Origin: Kocuria subflava
Lineage (GTDB): Bacteria > Actinomycetota > Actinomycetes > Actinomycetales > Micrococcaceae
Direction of reading: 5' to 3'
Length of the DNA stretch: 64,000 bases
Assembly (NCBI RefSeq): GCF_012163155.1
Contig: NZ_JAAVUN010000015.1
Coordinates: 1 to 64,000, forward strand
Under the pieces are notes generated by a model. It was not told the origin of the DNA. It did no database searches and saw nothing but the letters and a program-made list of their open reading frames with translations. Shown one piece after another: positions 16,199-25,377 of this stretch (its first letter is position 1; each line of letters opens with the position of its first letter). The translations under genes were made by a program, and so were the position numbers.

Positions 16199-16248
16199 AT
16201 TGGCGCTTTGACGGCGCATCACCCTTTGTCACCCGTGGGGAGGTATTC

Positions 16249-17853
16249 ATGTCCACAGCATCCACCGGCACCCAGCAGACAGGCACGGTGCGCACCGCGC
16301 AGCCTGAGCAGCCGCGCAAGATCCATCCGTGGTTGGCCCTGGCAGCCCTGATGTTCCCGGTGCTCACCGTCTCCGTGACCACCACCGCACTGAGTTTTGC
16401 CCTGCCGGACATTGCCGCTGACCTGCGCCCCACGGCCACGCAGCTGCTGTGGATTGTGGACGTCTACCCCCTGATCCTGGCAGGTCTTTTGATCCCCATG
16501 GGCACCGTGGGCGACCGTGTGGGCCGCCGTCTGCTGCTGATCATCGGGTCCCTGGGGTTTGCAGGCGCCTCCGTGTTCGGCGGACTGGCCACCTCCGCAG
16601 AAATGCTGATTGCCGCCCGCGTGGCCATTGCCGTGTTCGGCTCCATGCTCCTGCCTGCCACACTGTCCCTGATCCGCGTGATCTTCGACGACGACGCCGC
16701 CCGCCGCACCGCCATTGCCATCTGGACGGCGGGATTCAGCGCCGGCGCGGCCCTTGGACCCATTGTGGGCGGATCCCTGATGCAGGTCTTCAGCTGGCAC
16801 GCAGCAGTGCTGGTGGCCGTTCCCGTGTGTTTGGGCTTTGCCGTGGTGGCGCCTTTTGCCCTGCCGGAGTCCAAGGACCCGCGCCCCGGGAAACTGGATG
16901 TGGTCTCCGCGTTCCTGGCCATTCTGACCATGACGCCCATTGTCTACGGCATCAAGACCCTGGCCACGGGTGGTCAGGTGCTCAACGGCGTGGTGGCCAT
17001 TGTGTTCGGCCTGGCCGTGGGTGTGATCTTTGTGCTACGCCAGAACCGCCTGGCCAACCCCATGGTGGAGCTGGCGCTGTTCCGCAGCGGCCGGTTCACC
17101 GGTGGTGTGCTGGTGAACATCATGGGCAACCTGGTGCAGTTCGGTTTCCTGTTCTTCATCACCCAGCACTTGCAGCTGGTGGCAGGTCTTGATGCCTTCA
17201 CCGCCGGTCTGCTGATCATTCCGGGCATGACCCTGGCCATCCTGTCTGGATTGTTCGGGGCACGCTGGGCCGGTCAGGTGGGTGCGCGCACGGTGGTTGT
17301 CACCGGCCTTGTCCTCTCCGCAGCCGGTTATCTGGTGGTTGCGGCCACCGTGAACAACGGCTCCTGGCCCATGGTGGTGGCCTACTGCGTGTTGGGTCTG
17401 GGCATTGGTTTTGCCACCACCCTGTCCACCGAGCTGGTGGTGGGTTCCGTACCGGTTGAGAAGTCCGGTGCTGCATCTGCCATCTCGGAGACCGGGTACG
17501 AGGTCGGAGCGGTTCTGGGCACCGCTGTGGTGGGTGGCCTGGTGACCGGGTTCTACCAGGCGTTCCTGGCCGTGCCCGCCAACGTGGACTCAGCCTCCGC
17601 GGCTGCTGCTCGCGAGACCCTGGGCGGCGCCCACTCCGTGGCTCAGACCATTCCGGCAGGTGCCGATCTGACGGCTGCGGCCTCATTGGCTTACAACCAG
17701 GCGATCTCCCTGACCGGTGTGTCCGTGGGGATCACGGTCCTGGCCTTCACCGTCCTGGTGTTCTGGCTTCTGCGCACACCTCGCAAGGTCATGGAACTGG
17801 ACACCCGCACCGGTCAGCTGACCATGGTCCCTGCTCCGGGCGCGCAGAACTGA
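16249..17853 (+). CDS. DHA2-family MFS multidrug exporter (QacA/SmvA-like)
   Basis: This 534-residue protein has about 14 membrane helices, the layout of DHA2 drug:proton antiporters. Diagnostic stretches are WIVDVYPLILAGLLIPMG followed by the motif A loop GDRVGRR, and the helix-5 proline/glycine region GFSAGAALGPIVGG. Substrates of relatives are quaternary ammonium compounds, dyes and other cations. The ATG at 16249 has a strong GGGGAGGT ribosome binding site. Expression is probably controlled by the divergent TetR gene through the palindrome at 16175-16198. It ends at a strong bidirectional terminator. Confidence 0.92.
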   Translation: MSTASTGTQQTGTVRTAQPEQPRKIHPWLALAALMFPVLTVSVTTTALSFALPDIAADLRPTATQLLWIVDVYPLILAGLLIPMGTVGDRVGRRLLLIIGSLGFAGASVFGGLATSAEMLIAARVAIAVFGSMLLPATLSLIRVIFDDDAARRTAIAIWTAGFSAGAALGPIVGGSLMQVFSWHAAVLVAVPVCLGFAVVAPFALPESKDPRPGKLDVVSAFLAILTMTPIVYGIKTLATGGQVLNGVVAIVFGLAVGVIFVLRQNRLANPMVELALFRSGRFTGGVLVNIMGNLVQFGFLFFITQHLQLVAGLDAFTAGLLIIPGMTLAILSGLFGARWAGQVGARTVVVTGLVLSAAGYLVVAATVNNGSWPMVVAYCVLGLGIGFATTLSTELVVGSVPVEKSGAASAISETGYEVGAVLGTAVVGGLVTGFYQAFLAVPANVDSASAAAARETLGGAHSVAQTIPAGADLTAAASLAYNQAISLTGVSVGITVLAFTVLVFWLLRTPRKVMELDTRTGQLTMVPAPGAQN

Positions 17854-17867
17854 GCCCACACCTTTGA

Positions 17868-17914
17868 GCATGGATAAAGGCGCCACAGAAGGTCTGTGGC
17901 GCCTTTATCCATGC
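17868..17914. terminator. Bidirectional terminator with 22-bp perfect stem
   Basis: Arms 17868-17889 and 17893-17914 are exact reverse complements of 22 bp around a three-base loop (AGG). The stem includes AAAGGCGCCACAG. It sits between the convergent MFS and aminotransferase genes, so it can stop transcripts from both sides. The length without a mismatch is unusual for a simple intrinsic terminator. Confidence 0.8.
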
Positions 17915-17938
17915 CCAAAGTTCCCGAAGGTAGCCGGC

Positions 17939-19165
17939 TCAGAGCACCTGCTGGTACCCGGAGAGGAACTCCTCGATCCGGTCCAGGGCCGTGTCCAACT
18001 GCTCCACAGGCGGTAGGAATACCAGCCGGAAGTGGTCCGGGGTGTTGAAGTTGAACGCCGATCCGTGGCTGACCAGGATCTTCTGTTCCTTGAGCAGATC
18101 CAGCGCAAAGCGTTCATCATCCGTGATGTTGAACTTCTCCACGTCCAGTTTGGGGAACAGGTACAAGGCACCGTCAGCGGGTTCGCAGCTCACCCCGTCA
18201 ATCGCGTTGAGACGCTCAAAGGCCAAATCACGCTGAGCCTTGAGCCGACCGCCAGGCAGGATCAGATCATTGATGGACTGATACCCGCCCAATGCGGTCT
18301 GAATGGCGTGCTGGGCCGGGACGTTGGCGCACATGCGCATGTTGGCCAACAGCTTGATGCCCTCCAGGTAGGACTCCGCCTTCCAGTTGGGGCCTGTGAT
18401 GGCCATCCACCCTGAGCGGTAACCCGCCACCCGATAGGCCTTGGACAGCCCGGAGAAGGTCAGGCACAGGACGTCTTCCCCCGTGAGGGTGGCCAGGTTG
18501 ATCATCTGGGCGTCGTCGTAGGTGATCTTCTCGTAGATTTCATCGGCAAAGATGATCAGCTCGTGTTCCTTGGCGATCTCCACAATGCCCTTGAGGGTTT
18601 CGCGGGAGTACACCGCGCCGGTGGGGTTGTTGGGGTTGATCACCACAATGCCGCGGGTGCGCTCCGTGATCTTGGAACGGATGTCCTCAAGGTCCGGGTT
18701 CCAGCCATCGGTTTCATCGCACACGTAGTGGACGGCCGTACCGCCGGAGAGTGTGGTGGCTCCGGTCCACAGCGGATAGTCCGGGGAGGGCACCAGGATT
18801 TCGTCCCCGGGGTTGCACAAGGCCTGCAGCGCCAGGGTGATCAGTTCGGAGACACCGTTGCCCAGGAAGACCTCGTCCACGGAGAGGTTCATGATGCCCT
18901 TGGTCTGGTAGTACTGCACCACGGCCGTGCGGGCGGAAAAGATGCCGCGGGAATCCGAGTAGCCCTGCGCGTAGGGCAGGTTCTTGATCATGTCCACCAG
19001 CACCGCATCGGGTGCCTCGAAGCCGAACGGTGCTGGGTTGCCGATGTTCAGACGCAGGATCCGGTGACCGGCGTCCTCCATCTTCTCGGCCTGTTCCAGG
19101 ACCGGGCCTCGAACGTCATAGCGGACATTGGCAAGCTTCTCTGATTGCGTAACCTTCTTGGGCAT
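17939..19165 (-). CDS. alaA: Pyridoxal-phosphate aminotransferase, alanine transaminase type
   Basis: This 408-residue fold-type I aminotransferase closely resembles AlaA/AlaC-like enzymes that exchange amino groups between alanine/pyruvate and glutamate/2-oxoglutarate. Key features are NIGNPAPFGFEAP near residue 40, INPNNPTGAVY near 176, the PLP-phosphate region and Lys242 in TFSGLSKAYRVAGYR as the Schiff-base lysine. The ATG at 19165 gives the expected N-terminus with no leader. It is a single gene, converging on the MFS exporter with a strong terminator between them. The exact amino acid preference is inferred. Confidence 0.9.
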   Translation of the reverse strand: MPKKVTQSEKLANVRYDVRGPVLEQAEKMEDAGHRILRLNIGNPAPFGFEAPDAVLVDMIKNLPYAQGYSDSRGIFSARTAVVQYYQTKGIMNLSVDEVFLGNGVSELITLALQALCNPGDEILVPSPDYPLWTGATTLSGGTAVHYVCDETDGWNPDLEDIRSKITERTRGIVVINPNNPTGAVYSRETLKGIVEIAKEHELIIFADEIYEKITYDDAQMINLATLTGEDVLCLTFSGLSKAYRVAGYRSGWMAITGPNWKAESYLEGIKLLANMRMCANVPAQHAIQTALGGYQSINDLILPGGRLKAQRDLAFERLNAIDGVSCEPADGALYLFPKLDVEKFNITDDERFALDLLKEQKILVSHGSAFNFNTPDHFRLVFLPPVEQLDTALDRIEEFLSGYQQVL

Positions 19166-19259
19166 GCTTTCACGATACCCCCGGGTGGGCGCTGCCCCGT
19201 CCGCGCCCGATCACCGATCCCTCCCGCGCCGAGTCACCTGCCGCCAGCCACCAGCCAGG

Positions 19260-20327
19260 TCACGGCTGGACGGTGCCGTACCAGTAGCTCGCGGCGTCCT
19301 CGGGCGAGTACGGGGTGGAGGCCGTGGTCATGCGGGTCAACAGCACCAGGGCATCCGTGTCCAACCGGCCCGTGATGTTGTTGACCTCATCCACAGCGCT
19401 GCGTGGCAGATCCGCACCGGCCACGGGGATCACCCGTTCCGGCACCAGCGCATCCCGGTTGTCATCCAGCACCTTCAAGGAGTTGTCCCCCACGGCTGGC
19501 GACGCTGAGAGGATGCCCGCCACATCGATCTCACCGTCCAGCAAGGCCTGGGTGACCTCCTGCAGGGAGTTGTAGTCCTTCACCTCGCCAGGGGTGCAGT
19601 TGTAGGTGTCCTCCACGGCAGCTGACGTCACGGCGGCTTGGTCCTCACCGGTGAGCGCGCCGAACTTCAGGTCCGAACAGTGCCTGGAGAGGTCCGCAAT
19701 GGAGTTCACGGACAATTTGGCCTGAGTGGCTGAGGTGACTGCCAGGACCCGTTTGTTCTCCGCCGGCGCCGGATTGAGCATCTGGACATCGGCGGGCAGT
19801 TGGTCCGCCAGCGCTGCCTCCACGTCAGCATCGGTGACCCCCTGCTGACCTTGCCCCAGCAGGTTGGCCAGGGAGTTCACAAGATTCTCCGTGGTTCCGG
19901 GGGTGGAAGGCGATGCAGAGGCCGTGGTGGCTGTGGGATCAGCGGTCGAGGTTGCCGCCGGGCTCGGCTCGGTGCCGCGCAATTCCAGGTAGAGATCCCC
20001 GGTGTAGTCCGGATAGAGGTCGATCTCCCCGTCCTCAACGGCTTGCAGGTACCCCGCCCGGCCGCCTTCCACTTCCTTGACCTCCACCTGCGCGCCCGAA
20101 TCCTCCAGAGCCAACGCCCACACCTCAGCCACGGTTCGGCTTTGCTGCGTGGGGCCCATTCCCACCACAACGGTGCTCGCCTCACCGCTACCGGTGGCCG
20201 TGGGCTGCGGATCGGCAGCGTTGTCCTGATTGCACGCGGTCAGTGCCAACAGCCCCACGGCAGCCAGGGCTGCAGCACCACGACGACGACGGCCGTGCGC
20301 AAGCTTGCTGAATGCAGCTGTGTTCAT
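19260..20327 (-). CDS. Glycine betaine/choline-type ABC substrate-binding lipoprotein
   Basis: The 355-residue protein has a lipoprotein signal with lipobox LTAC (Cys32), then an OpuAC/ProX-like periplasmic binding fold. Indicative stretches are EVKEVEGGRAGYLQAVEDGEIDLYPDYTGD and, further on, VAGILSASPAVGDNSL. An insertion of about 70 Thr/Ala/Pro-rich residues interrupts the domain after LYLELRG. No permease or ATPase lies next to it, so it is an orphan binding protein here. Its ATG overlaps the Nudix gene stop (ATGA), so the two are translationally coupled. A compatible-solute role is inferred from family resemblance. Confidence 0.8.
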   Translation of the reverse strand: MNTAAFSKLAHGRRRRGAAALAAVGLLALTACNQDNAADPQPTATGSGEASTVVVGMGPTQQSRTVAEVWALALEDSGAQVEVKEVEGGRAGYLQAVEDGEIDLYPDYTGDLYLELRGTEPSPAATSTADPTATTASASPSTPGTTENLVNSLANLLGQGQQGVTDADVEAALADQLPADVQMLNPAPAENKRVLAVTSATQAKLSVNSIADLSRHCSDLKFGALTGEDQAAVTSAAVEDTYNCTPGEVKDYNSLQEVTQALLDGEIDVAGILSASPAVGDNSLKVLDDNRDALVPERVIPVAGADLPRSAVDEVNNITGRLDTDALVLLTRMTTASTPYSPEDAASYWYGTVQP

Positions 20328-20899
20328 GCCGTGGCTCCTTGTTCCGTGGCCGCTGTGCGTTGTTCTGTACCTGCTTTGAGTTGTTCCGGGGCCAAGCCCA
20401 GCTCCTCGGTGTTGTGGCCTGCCAGATCCAGGCCCACCCGCACCAGGTCCAGCACCGGTAGATCTTTGAGATCAGTCAGGGGAATCCACCGGGCGTCGTC
20501 GGAGGACCCGCCCACCTCCGGAGTCAAGGTGCCGCCGTTGACGGTGGCCCGGTAAATCACTCGCAACGCATGCAGGTGCCCTTGACCGGCGGACTGGCGC
20601 AGTTCCGGGGCGATGTAAAAGCTGCTGACACCCAGAAGTTCTTGTAATTCCACAATGTGCCCGGTCTCCTCGAAGACCTCACGAACCGCTGTCTGCTCGG
20701 GTTGCTCGCCCAGTTCCATGCCACCGCCGGGCAAGGTCCAGGAGGGCTGCAACGCGGCGATCCGCGGCACCCAGCGGGAGAGCAGAATGCTGTCACCTTC
20801 CACCATCACGGCATAGGCACCCGCGCGTGTGTCCATGGGCGTCTGGGGTGACTGCGTGGCAGTGGGCGGGGCTGGCTGAGCTGCCGGTGGTGGGGCCAT
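20324..20899 (-). CDS. Nudix hydrolase
   Basis: This 191-residue protein carries a full Nudix box, in two parts GGGMELGEQPEQTAV and REVFEETGH, matching Gx5Ex7REUXEEXGU. It therefore hydrolyses a nucleoside diphosphate linked to some other group. The ATG at 20899 gives a short Pro/Ala-rich leader before the domain (AGAYAVMVEGDSILLSRWV). Longer frames upstream overlap the divergent corA start and are not protein-like. It overlaps the downstream binding-protein gene by four bases. Substrate is not predictable. Confidence 0.88.
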   Translation of the reverse strand: MAPPPAAQPAPPTATQSPQTPMDTRAGAYAVMVEGDSILLSRWVPRIAALQPSWTLPGGGMELGEQPEQTAVREVFEETGHIVELQELLGVSSFYIAPELRQSAGQGHLHALRVIYRATVNGGTLTPEVGGSSDDARWIPLTDLKDLPVLDLVRVGLDLAGHNTEELGLAPEQLKAGTEQRTAATEQGATA

Positions 20900-20946
20900 G
20901 CGCACCAGTTTAGGGATGCTGCCTGGTTGGGCTCGATAATGGGTTC

Positions 20947-22023
20947 GTGAGCATTGTTGACAACGCCGTGTACAAAGCTGGACGCCGGGTGGCCTCCCCC
21001 GCCTCTCTGGAAGAAACTTTCCAACTCTTGAGGGAGCTGGATCACCAATCCGCCGGTGACCATGAGTGCTACCCCACTCCACACACTCCCTGCACGGACG
21101 TTGACCACCATCACGAACACTCCGCCCTGGCCTGGATCGGGCTCTACCGTCCCGCCAAGGCGGAGATCCTGGCACTCAAGGAGCAGTTCGGTCTGCACGA
21201 TCTGGCGGTGGAGGACACCGTTCTGGCACACCAGCGCCCCAAGACCGAACGCTACGGTCAGACGCTGTTCACCGTGCTGCGCCCGGCCTCTTACCACGAG
21301 GCCGATGAAGCCATCCGCCTGGGTGAAATCCATGTGTTCACCGGACCCAACTTTGTGATCACCGTGCGGCACGCCGAAACCAATGGGGTGGGCAAGGTCC
21401 GCCACCGTGCGGAACGTGAACCGCAGCTGCTGGCACGCGGCCCGGAGGCGGTGCTGTACGCGCTGATCGATCAAGTGGTGGATGACTACTTCCCCATTTT
21501 GGAGGCCGTGGAAGATGACACCGACCAGATCGAGGACAGCCTGTTCTCCGGGGAGTCAGATGTGTCCCAGCGGATCTACGAGTTGGCGCGGCAGGTCAAT
21601 ATTTTTCACCGCGCAGTGGCTCCCCTGACCCTGCTGGCCGATCAGTTCGAGGCCGGATTCAACAAGTGGCACACGGATCAAGAACTGCAACACATGCTCC
21701 GGGACGTCCGCGACCACGTGCTGGTGGTCAACTCCCGTGTGGAGTCCTTCCGCGCCCAACTCAATGACGCCATGCAGTTGGACGCCACCTTGACCGCGGC
21801 CCGCCAGAACGATGCCGCCATGGAACTCAACGAACAAACCAAGAAGATCTCCGCCTGGGCCGCCATCTTGTTTGCCCCATCCATGATCGGCTCCATTTAC
21901 GGGATGAACTTCCAGCACATGCCGGAACTCAGTTGGGAGTACGGCTATGCCTACTCACTGGTTCTCATGCTGGCGGTCGGGGTGGTGCTGTACGTGGTGT
22001 TCAAACGCAAGGACTGGCTGTGA
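20947..22023 (+). CDS. corA: CorA-family magnesium/cobalt transporter
   Basis: The 358-residue protein has the CorA layout: a large N-terminal cytoplasmic domain, a long stalk helix and two C-terminal membrane helices. The signature GMN lies at residues 319-321 in SIYGMNFQHMPEL, followed by a basic tail KRKDW. CorA forms a pentameric Mg2+/Co2+ channel in the cytoplasmic membrane. The GTG at 20947 is the first start after the 47-bp gap to the divergent Nudix gene. It converges on dedA with a 41-bp gap. Confidence 0.93.
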   Translation: MSIVDNAVYKAGRRVASPASLEETFQLLRELDHQSAGDHECYPTPHTPCTDVDHHHEHSALAWIGLYRPAKAEILALKEQFGLHDLAVEDTVLAHQRPKTERYGQTLFTVLRPASYHEADEAIRLGEIHVFTGPNFVITVRHAETNGVGKVRHRAEREPQLLARGPEAVLYALIDQVVDDYFPILEAVEDDTDQIEDSLFSGESDVSQRIYELARQVNIFHRAVAPLTLLADQFEAGFNKWHTDQELQHMLRDVRDHVLVVNSRVESFRAQLNDAMQLDATLTAARQNDAAMELNEQTKKISAWAAILFAPSMIGSIYGMNFQHMPELSWEYGYAYSLVLMLAVGVVLYVVFKRKDWL

Positions 22024-22064
22024 TGGGCTGACCGGGCACTGCCACAGTCAGCCGAGCATTGCGC

Positions 22065-22883
22065 TCACCCTCGACGACGACGCGCCGCCTTACGTTCTGC
22101 AACCTGCTGCGCGCGAGCAGCCACCTTGGCGTCACGGCGAGCCAGCACTTCATCCACCGTTTCTTTGCGTGCTCCATCCGCCAGGCCCTTGCGGTTACGG
22201 ATGATGCGCTTGATCACCCACCACAGCACAAACACCACCACGGCCACGTACACCACGTTGGAGAACACCCCGGCGTACTGCTCTGCAATGTGCCACTGGG
22301 AGCCCAGGAACCATCCGGCGAGCACAAAAATGGTGTTCCAGATCAGGGAACCCAACAGGCTCAACCCCACGAACATGCCGATCTGCATTCGCTCAATGCC
22401 CGCTGGAATGGAGATCAGGGACCTGAACAGCGGGATCATGCGGCCAAAGAAGATGGTGTAGGGGCCGTATTTGTCGAACCAGTCCTCGGTGCGTTCAACG
22501 TCGTGGATGTCCACCAGCGGCATCTTGTCCACGATCAGGTACAGACGACGCCGCCCCAGGGCTGCCCCCAGCCAGTACAACGCGATGGCACCCACAATGG
22601 AGCCCAAGGTGGTCCAGAACAGGGCCTCCCACAAGGTGAAACCACCCTGGGCGGCGGTGAAACCGGCCAGCGGCAGAATGATCTCGGAGGGCAGCGGAGG
22701 GAACAGGTTCTCCAAGGCCACCAACAACCCCGCACCTGGTGCCCCAATGGCTTCCATGACATCCACCGCCCAGCCGGCAATACCGGTCAGCCCCGATTCT
22801 TCGGAAACGGACTGTGCGGGGAGGGCGGCGGGCGTCGTCGTCAATGCGGTGGCGACCGTGGAGGTGAGAGTTGGTGAGGCCAT
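22065..22883 (-). CDS. DedA-family membrane protein
   Basis: DedA/VTT-domain proteins are undecaprenyl-phosphate or phospholipid flippase-like membrane proteins needed for envelope homeostasis. The 272-residue protein has the diagnostic re-entrant motif ENLFPPLPSEIILPLAGF and the later GRMIPLFRSLISIPAG with the conserved arginines. It has about five hydrophobic segments. The C-terminal 50 residues are strongly basic (RRDAKVAARAQQVAERKAA), an extension beyond the core domain. Starts with ATG, divergent from the mscS-like gene. Confidence 0.92.
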   Translation of the reverse strand: MASPTLTSTVATALTTTPAALPAQSVSEESGLTGIAGWAVDVMEAIGAPGAGLLVALENLFPPLPSEIILPLAGFTAAQGGFTLWEALFWTTLGSIVGAIALYWLGAALGRRRLYLIVDKMPLVDIHDVERTEDWFDKYGPYTIFFGRMIPLFRSLISIPAGIERMQIGMFVGLSLLGSLIWNTIFVLAGWFLGSQWHIAEQYAGVFSNVVYVAVVVFVLWWVIKRIIRNRKGLADGARKETVDEVLARRDAKVAARAQQVAERKAARRRRG

Positions 22884-22964
22884 GGGGCTCCTTGACGGTG
22901 AATGCGGCGGGTGCTGCCGGGCGGTACCAAGTTGACGTGGAGGCGGGCTGCGTAGGGTGTCCGT

Positions 22965-23951
22965 GTGGACCTCTTGGCGAATGCGAGCACAACCATGCCG
23001 AACATGGCGTCCTGGGAATTCTGGCTGGGAATCCCAGCACGAATCCTGCTGATCTTACTGATCGCCGGCGTTGCCTCCGCGGCGATCCGGTTGATCATCC
23101 ACCGAATAGTGCGCGGAATCGAGCGCGGAACCCGCTCCCGGGTGATCCGCAAACTGGATTCGGGAGCGGCCCGGTGGGTGGAGGACGCCGGACTGGCGCG
23201 GCAGAGGCAGGCTCAGCGGGCCAAGACCGTGGGTTCCGTCCTGGCTTCTGTGGCCACTTTGGCGGTGTGGGCCATTGCCCTGTTGATGATCGTGTCCGAA
23301 CTCGGCTTCAACATTGCTCCGGTGATCGCTTCGGCGGGCATTGCGGGTGTGGCGTTGTCTTTTGGTGCGCAGTCTCTGGTGAAGGACTACCTGTCAGGGA
23401 TCTTCATGGTGGCCGAGGACCAGTTGGGCATCGGGGATGTGGTGGACCTGGGGGAAGCCACCGGCACGGTGGAGGACGTTGGCCTGCGCGTGACGCAGGT
23501 GCGGGATGTCCAAGGGACGCTGTGGCACGTGCGCAACGGGGAGATTCTGCGCGTGGGCAATTCCTCCCAGGGGTGGGCTCGCGCGGTGTTGGACGTACCC
23601 CTGCCCTATGACGCCGACCTGGACTCCATGACCACACTGCTGCGCCAAACCTTGGCCGGGATCAAACATGACCCCGACGTGGGCGAATACGTCCTGGATG
23701 ACCCCGAGGTCTGGGGCGTGGAGTCCCTGACCGGCGAGTCAGTGACGGTGCGTGTGGTGGTCAAGACCGCCCCGGCCCAGCAATGGGCCGTGAGCCGAGT
23801 GCTGCGTGTGAAGGTCAAGAAGATGCTGGACCAGCACGGTCTCTCCGTCCCGCTGCTCAACCAGACCATGGTGCGCGGCGGCACGGCAAAGGACCTGTAC
23901 GGGGGTGGAGGCGCAGGTACTTCTGCTGGGGCGGCTTCCGAGGACGGTTGA
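22965..23951 (+). CDS. MscS-family mechanosensitive channel
   Basis: The 328-residue protein has three or so N-terminal membrane helices. The pore-lining helix and beta domain of small-conductance mechanosensitive channels follow: VIASAGIAGVALSFGAQSLVKDYLSG, then GDVVDLGEATGTVEDVGLR and LWHVRNGEILRVGNSS. It would release solutes on osmotic downshock. The start is uncertain: GTG at 22965 gives the listed form and ATG at 22995 a ten-residue shorter one; neither has a strong ribosome binding site. A 19-bp perfect stem follows the stop codon immediately. Confidence 0.92.
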   Translation: MDLLANASTTMPNMASWEFWLGIPARILLILLIAGVASAAIRLIIHRIVRGIERGTRSRVIRKLDSGAARWVEDAGLARQRQAQRAKTVGSVLASVATLAVWAIALLMIVSELGFNIAPVIASAGIAGVALSFGAQSLVKDYLSGIFMVAEDQLGIGDVVDLGEATGTVEDVGLRVTQVRDVQGTLWHVRNGEILRVGNSSQGWARAVLDVPLPYDADLDSMTTLLRQTLAGIKHDPDVGEYVLDDPEVWGVESLTGESVTVRVVVKTAPAQQWAVSRVLRVKVKKMLDQHGLSVPLLNQTMVRGGTAKDLYGGGGAGTSAGAASEDG

Positions 23952-23952
23952 G

Positions 23953-24002
23953 ATCATGGGGGACGTACGTTCTTCGGCCTGAAAACGTACGTCCCCCATG
24001 AT
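23953..24002. terminator. Bidirectional terminator with 19-bp perfect stem
   Basis: Arms 23953-23971 and 23984-24002 are exact reverse complements around a 12-base loop. The stem contains GGGGGACGTACGTT. It starts two bases after the stop codon of the mscS-like gene and ends 18 bp before the end of the convergent LysR-effector-domain gene. Confidence 0.78.
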
Positions 24003-24020
24003 GTTGTCTGGCTCAGGACC

Positions 24021-25019
24021 TCAGCGGCCCTTGCGCCCTCCCCCGCCACGCGTGCTGGGGCGGCCCGGTTTGGCGCCGCGGCGGGCCTTGCCACCGGCCA
24101 GGCGCTTGCCCTTCAGCTGATCTCCCCGGCTGGTGCCCTTGGCTGTGCGGGATGCTGTCTCCCCCGGCTTGAGTTTGGTGGTCCCGGCCTTGGCCTTGGC
24201 CCGCTTGGGCTTGGCAGTTTTCTGCCGGGTCGGCTGCGGATCGGTGTCCGTTCCCAGCTGAGTTGCCTGGCCACGGGAGCTGTCCTTCTTGCGTCCGCGC
24301 ACCACCCCCACCAGGTCCTGGACCATGGCCTCGGTCTCCTCCTCCAGATCCTGGGGCCACACCACGACGACGTCGATACCCGGCAGGTCCTCCACCACCC
24401 GGTACGTCAGATCCTTGCGATGGAAGAACCTGGCAATGGACATGGGAACCACCGCCAGGCCGATGCCCGCAGCCACATATTCCATGACGTCCTCGGGACC
24501 GCGAGCTTCAAGGGGCGGGAGGGGTGCGCCGTCGTCGTCCGTGCCGGCACCCGTGGGTGAGGGGCGGTGTTCGGGAAGGTCGGTGAGGTCGTGGACCAGG
24601 CGTTCATCGGCAAGGTCGGTAATGCTGAGGTCGTCCAGGAGGGTGAGTTCGTGATCGATCGGCAGGACCGCCACCTGAAGTTCCTGGTAGGCAGGCACGG
24701 CGCGGTGGTGGCCGCGCAGCCCCTCCAGGTCCTGGCTGCCGGGCTTGGGGTGGGCCGGCAGGCGGATCAGGGCCACGTCCTGGGCCTGCCCCAACATCTG
24801 AGACCACGTACCCGATTCCACCTGGGTGTCCTGCAGGCGGGCGCCGGGCAGGCGGTCACGCCAGCGGTCGAACCACTTGGCGGGCATCATGCCGGTCTCG
24901 TAGGCAACACGCAGAGTGGGGCCGGTCTCCGTGAGCTCAGCGGCCTGGTCGGCCTCCACGGAGCCGACTTGTTCAGCGTCCGGGGTGTCCGTGGGCTCAA
25001 CTGAAGTGTCCTGATCCAT
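24021..25019 (-). CDS. LysR effector domain protein lacking HTH, with basic histone-like tail
   Basis: Residues from about 35 to 230 resemble the substrate-binding (effector) domain of LysR regulators, with TLRVAYETGMMPAKWFDRW at the start and EYVAAGIGLAVVPMSIARF later. The N-terminal DNA-binding helix-turn-helix is missing. The last 90 residues are instead Lys/Arg/Ala/Gly-rich (for example RAKAKAGTTKLKPGE and GGKARRGAKPGRPSTRGGGG), like actinobacterial nucleoid-protein tails. It could sense a small molecule and bind nucleic acid through the tail. Similar HTH-less proteins are annotated in actinobacteria; function is unknown. ATG 25019 is used; a GTG two codons upstream is possible. Confidence 0.8.
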   Translation of the reverse strand: MDQDTSVEPTDTPDAEQVGSVEADQAAELTETGPTLRVAYETGMMPAKWFDRWRDRLPGARLQDTQVESGTWSQMLGQAQDVALIRLPAHPKPGSQDLEGLRGHHRAVPAYQELQVAVLPIDHELTLLDDLSITDLADERLVHDLTDLPEHRPSPTGAGTDDDGAPLPPLEARGPEDVMEYVAAGIGLAVVPMSIARFFHRKDLTYRVVEDLPGIDVVVVWPQDLEEETEAMVQDLVGVVRGRKKDSSRGQATQLGTDTDPQPTRQKTAKPKRAKAKAGTTKLKPGETASRTAKGTSRGDQLKGKRLAGGKARRGAKPGRPSTRGGGGRKGR

Positions 25020-25134
25020 GAGCACCAGCGTAGTGGGCCGGGTGAACGCGCTCCGGCATGGTCCGCGAGTGGAGGGGCCCCGGGGTCAGGCGTAGCATGG
25101 GCCGCAACGCATCCGGTCAGCTGCCGGGGCGTGC

Positions 25135-25207
25135 GGGGCTATAGCTCAGTTGGTAGAGCGTTTCGTTCGCAATGAAAAGGTCAGGGGTTCGATTCCCCTT
25201 AGCTCCA
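25135..25207 (+). tRNA. tRNA-Ala (anticodon CGC)
   Basis: A 73-base cloverleaf runs from GGGGCTA to the discriminator A. The acceptor stem pairs GGGGCTA with TAGCTCC and contains the G3-U70 pair that identifies alanine tRNA. The D-arm is GCTCAGTTGGTAGAGC. The anticodon stem is TTTCG/TGAAA with loop TTCGCAA, giving anticodon CGC, which reads GCG. The T-arm is GGGG-TTCGATT-CCCC. The final CCA is not encoded. The following 1.1 kb consists of gene remnants, so the gene may be an old insertion site. Confidence 0.96.
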
Positions 25208-25279
25208 CTGCTTTCACCAGGGGGAAATACCCACGGTGTCGCTCGACCTACGGGTTTCATGTGTCACTGATGCGTCACG

Positions 25280-25311
25280 GCGCTGACCAGAGCGCCGCCA
25301 GTGGTCAGCGC
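25280..25311. terminator. Hairpin downstream of tRNA-Ala
   Basis: GCGCTGACCA (25280-25289) and TGGTCAGCGC (25302-25311) form a perfect 10-bp stem with a 12-base loop, 73 bp after the tRNA. It may terminate the tRNA transcript. No T-run follows, so this is tentative. The rest of 25208-25377 shows no gene. Confidence 0.45.
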
Positions 25312-25377
25312 ACCCGATCCCTGGACTCGATCCTCTTCCGACCGGCCGGAGGACGTCACCTAACTCCTCGAGTGGGT

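Noticed and set aside
19260-20327. Complete osmoprotectant ABC operon
   Set aside because: Only the binding protein is present; the neighbours are a Nudix hydrolase and an aminotransferase, with no permease or ATPase.
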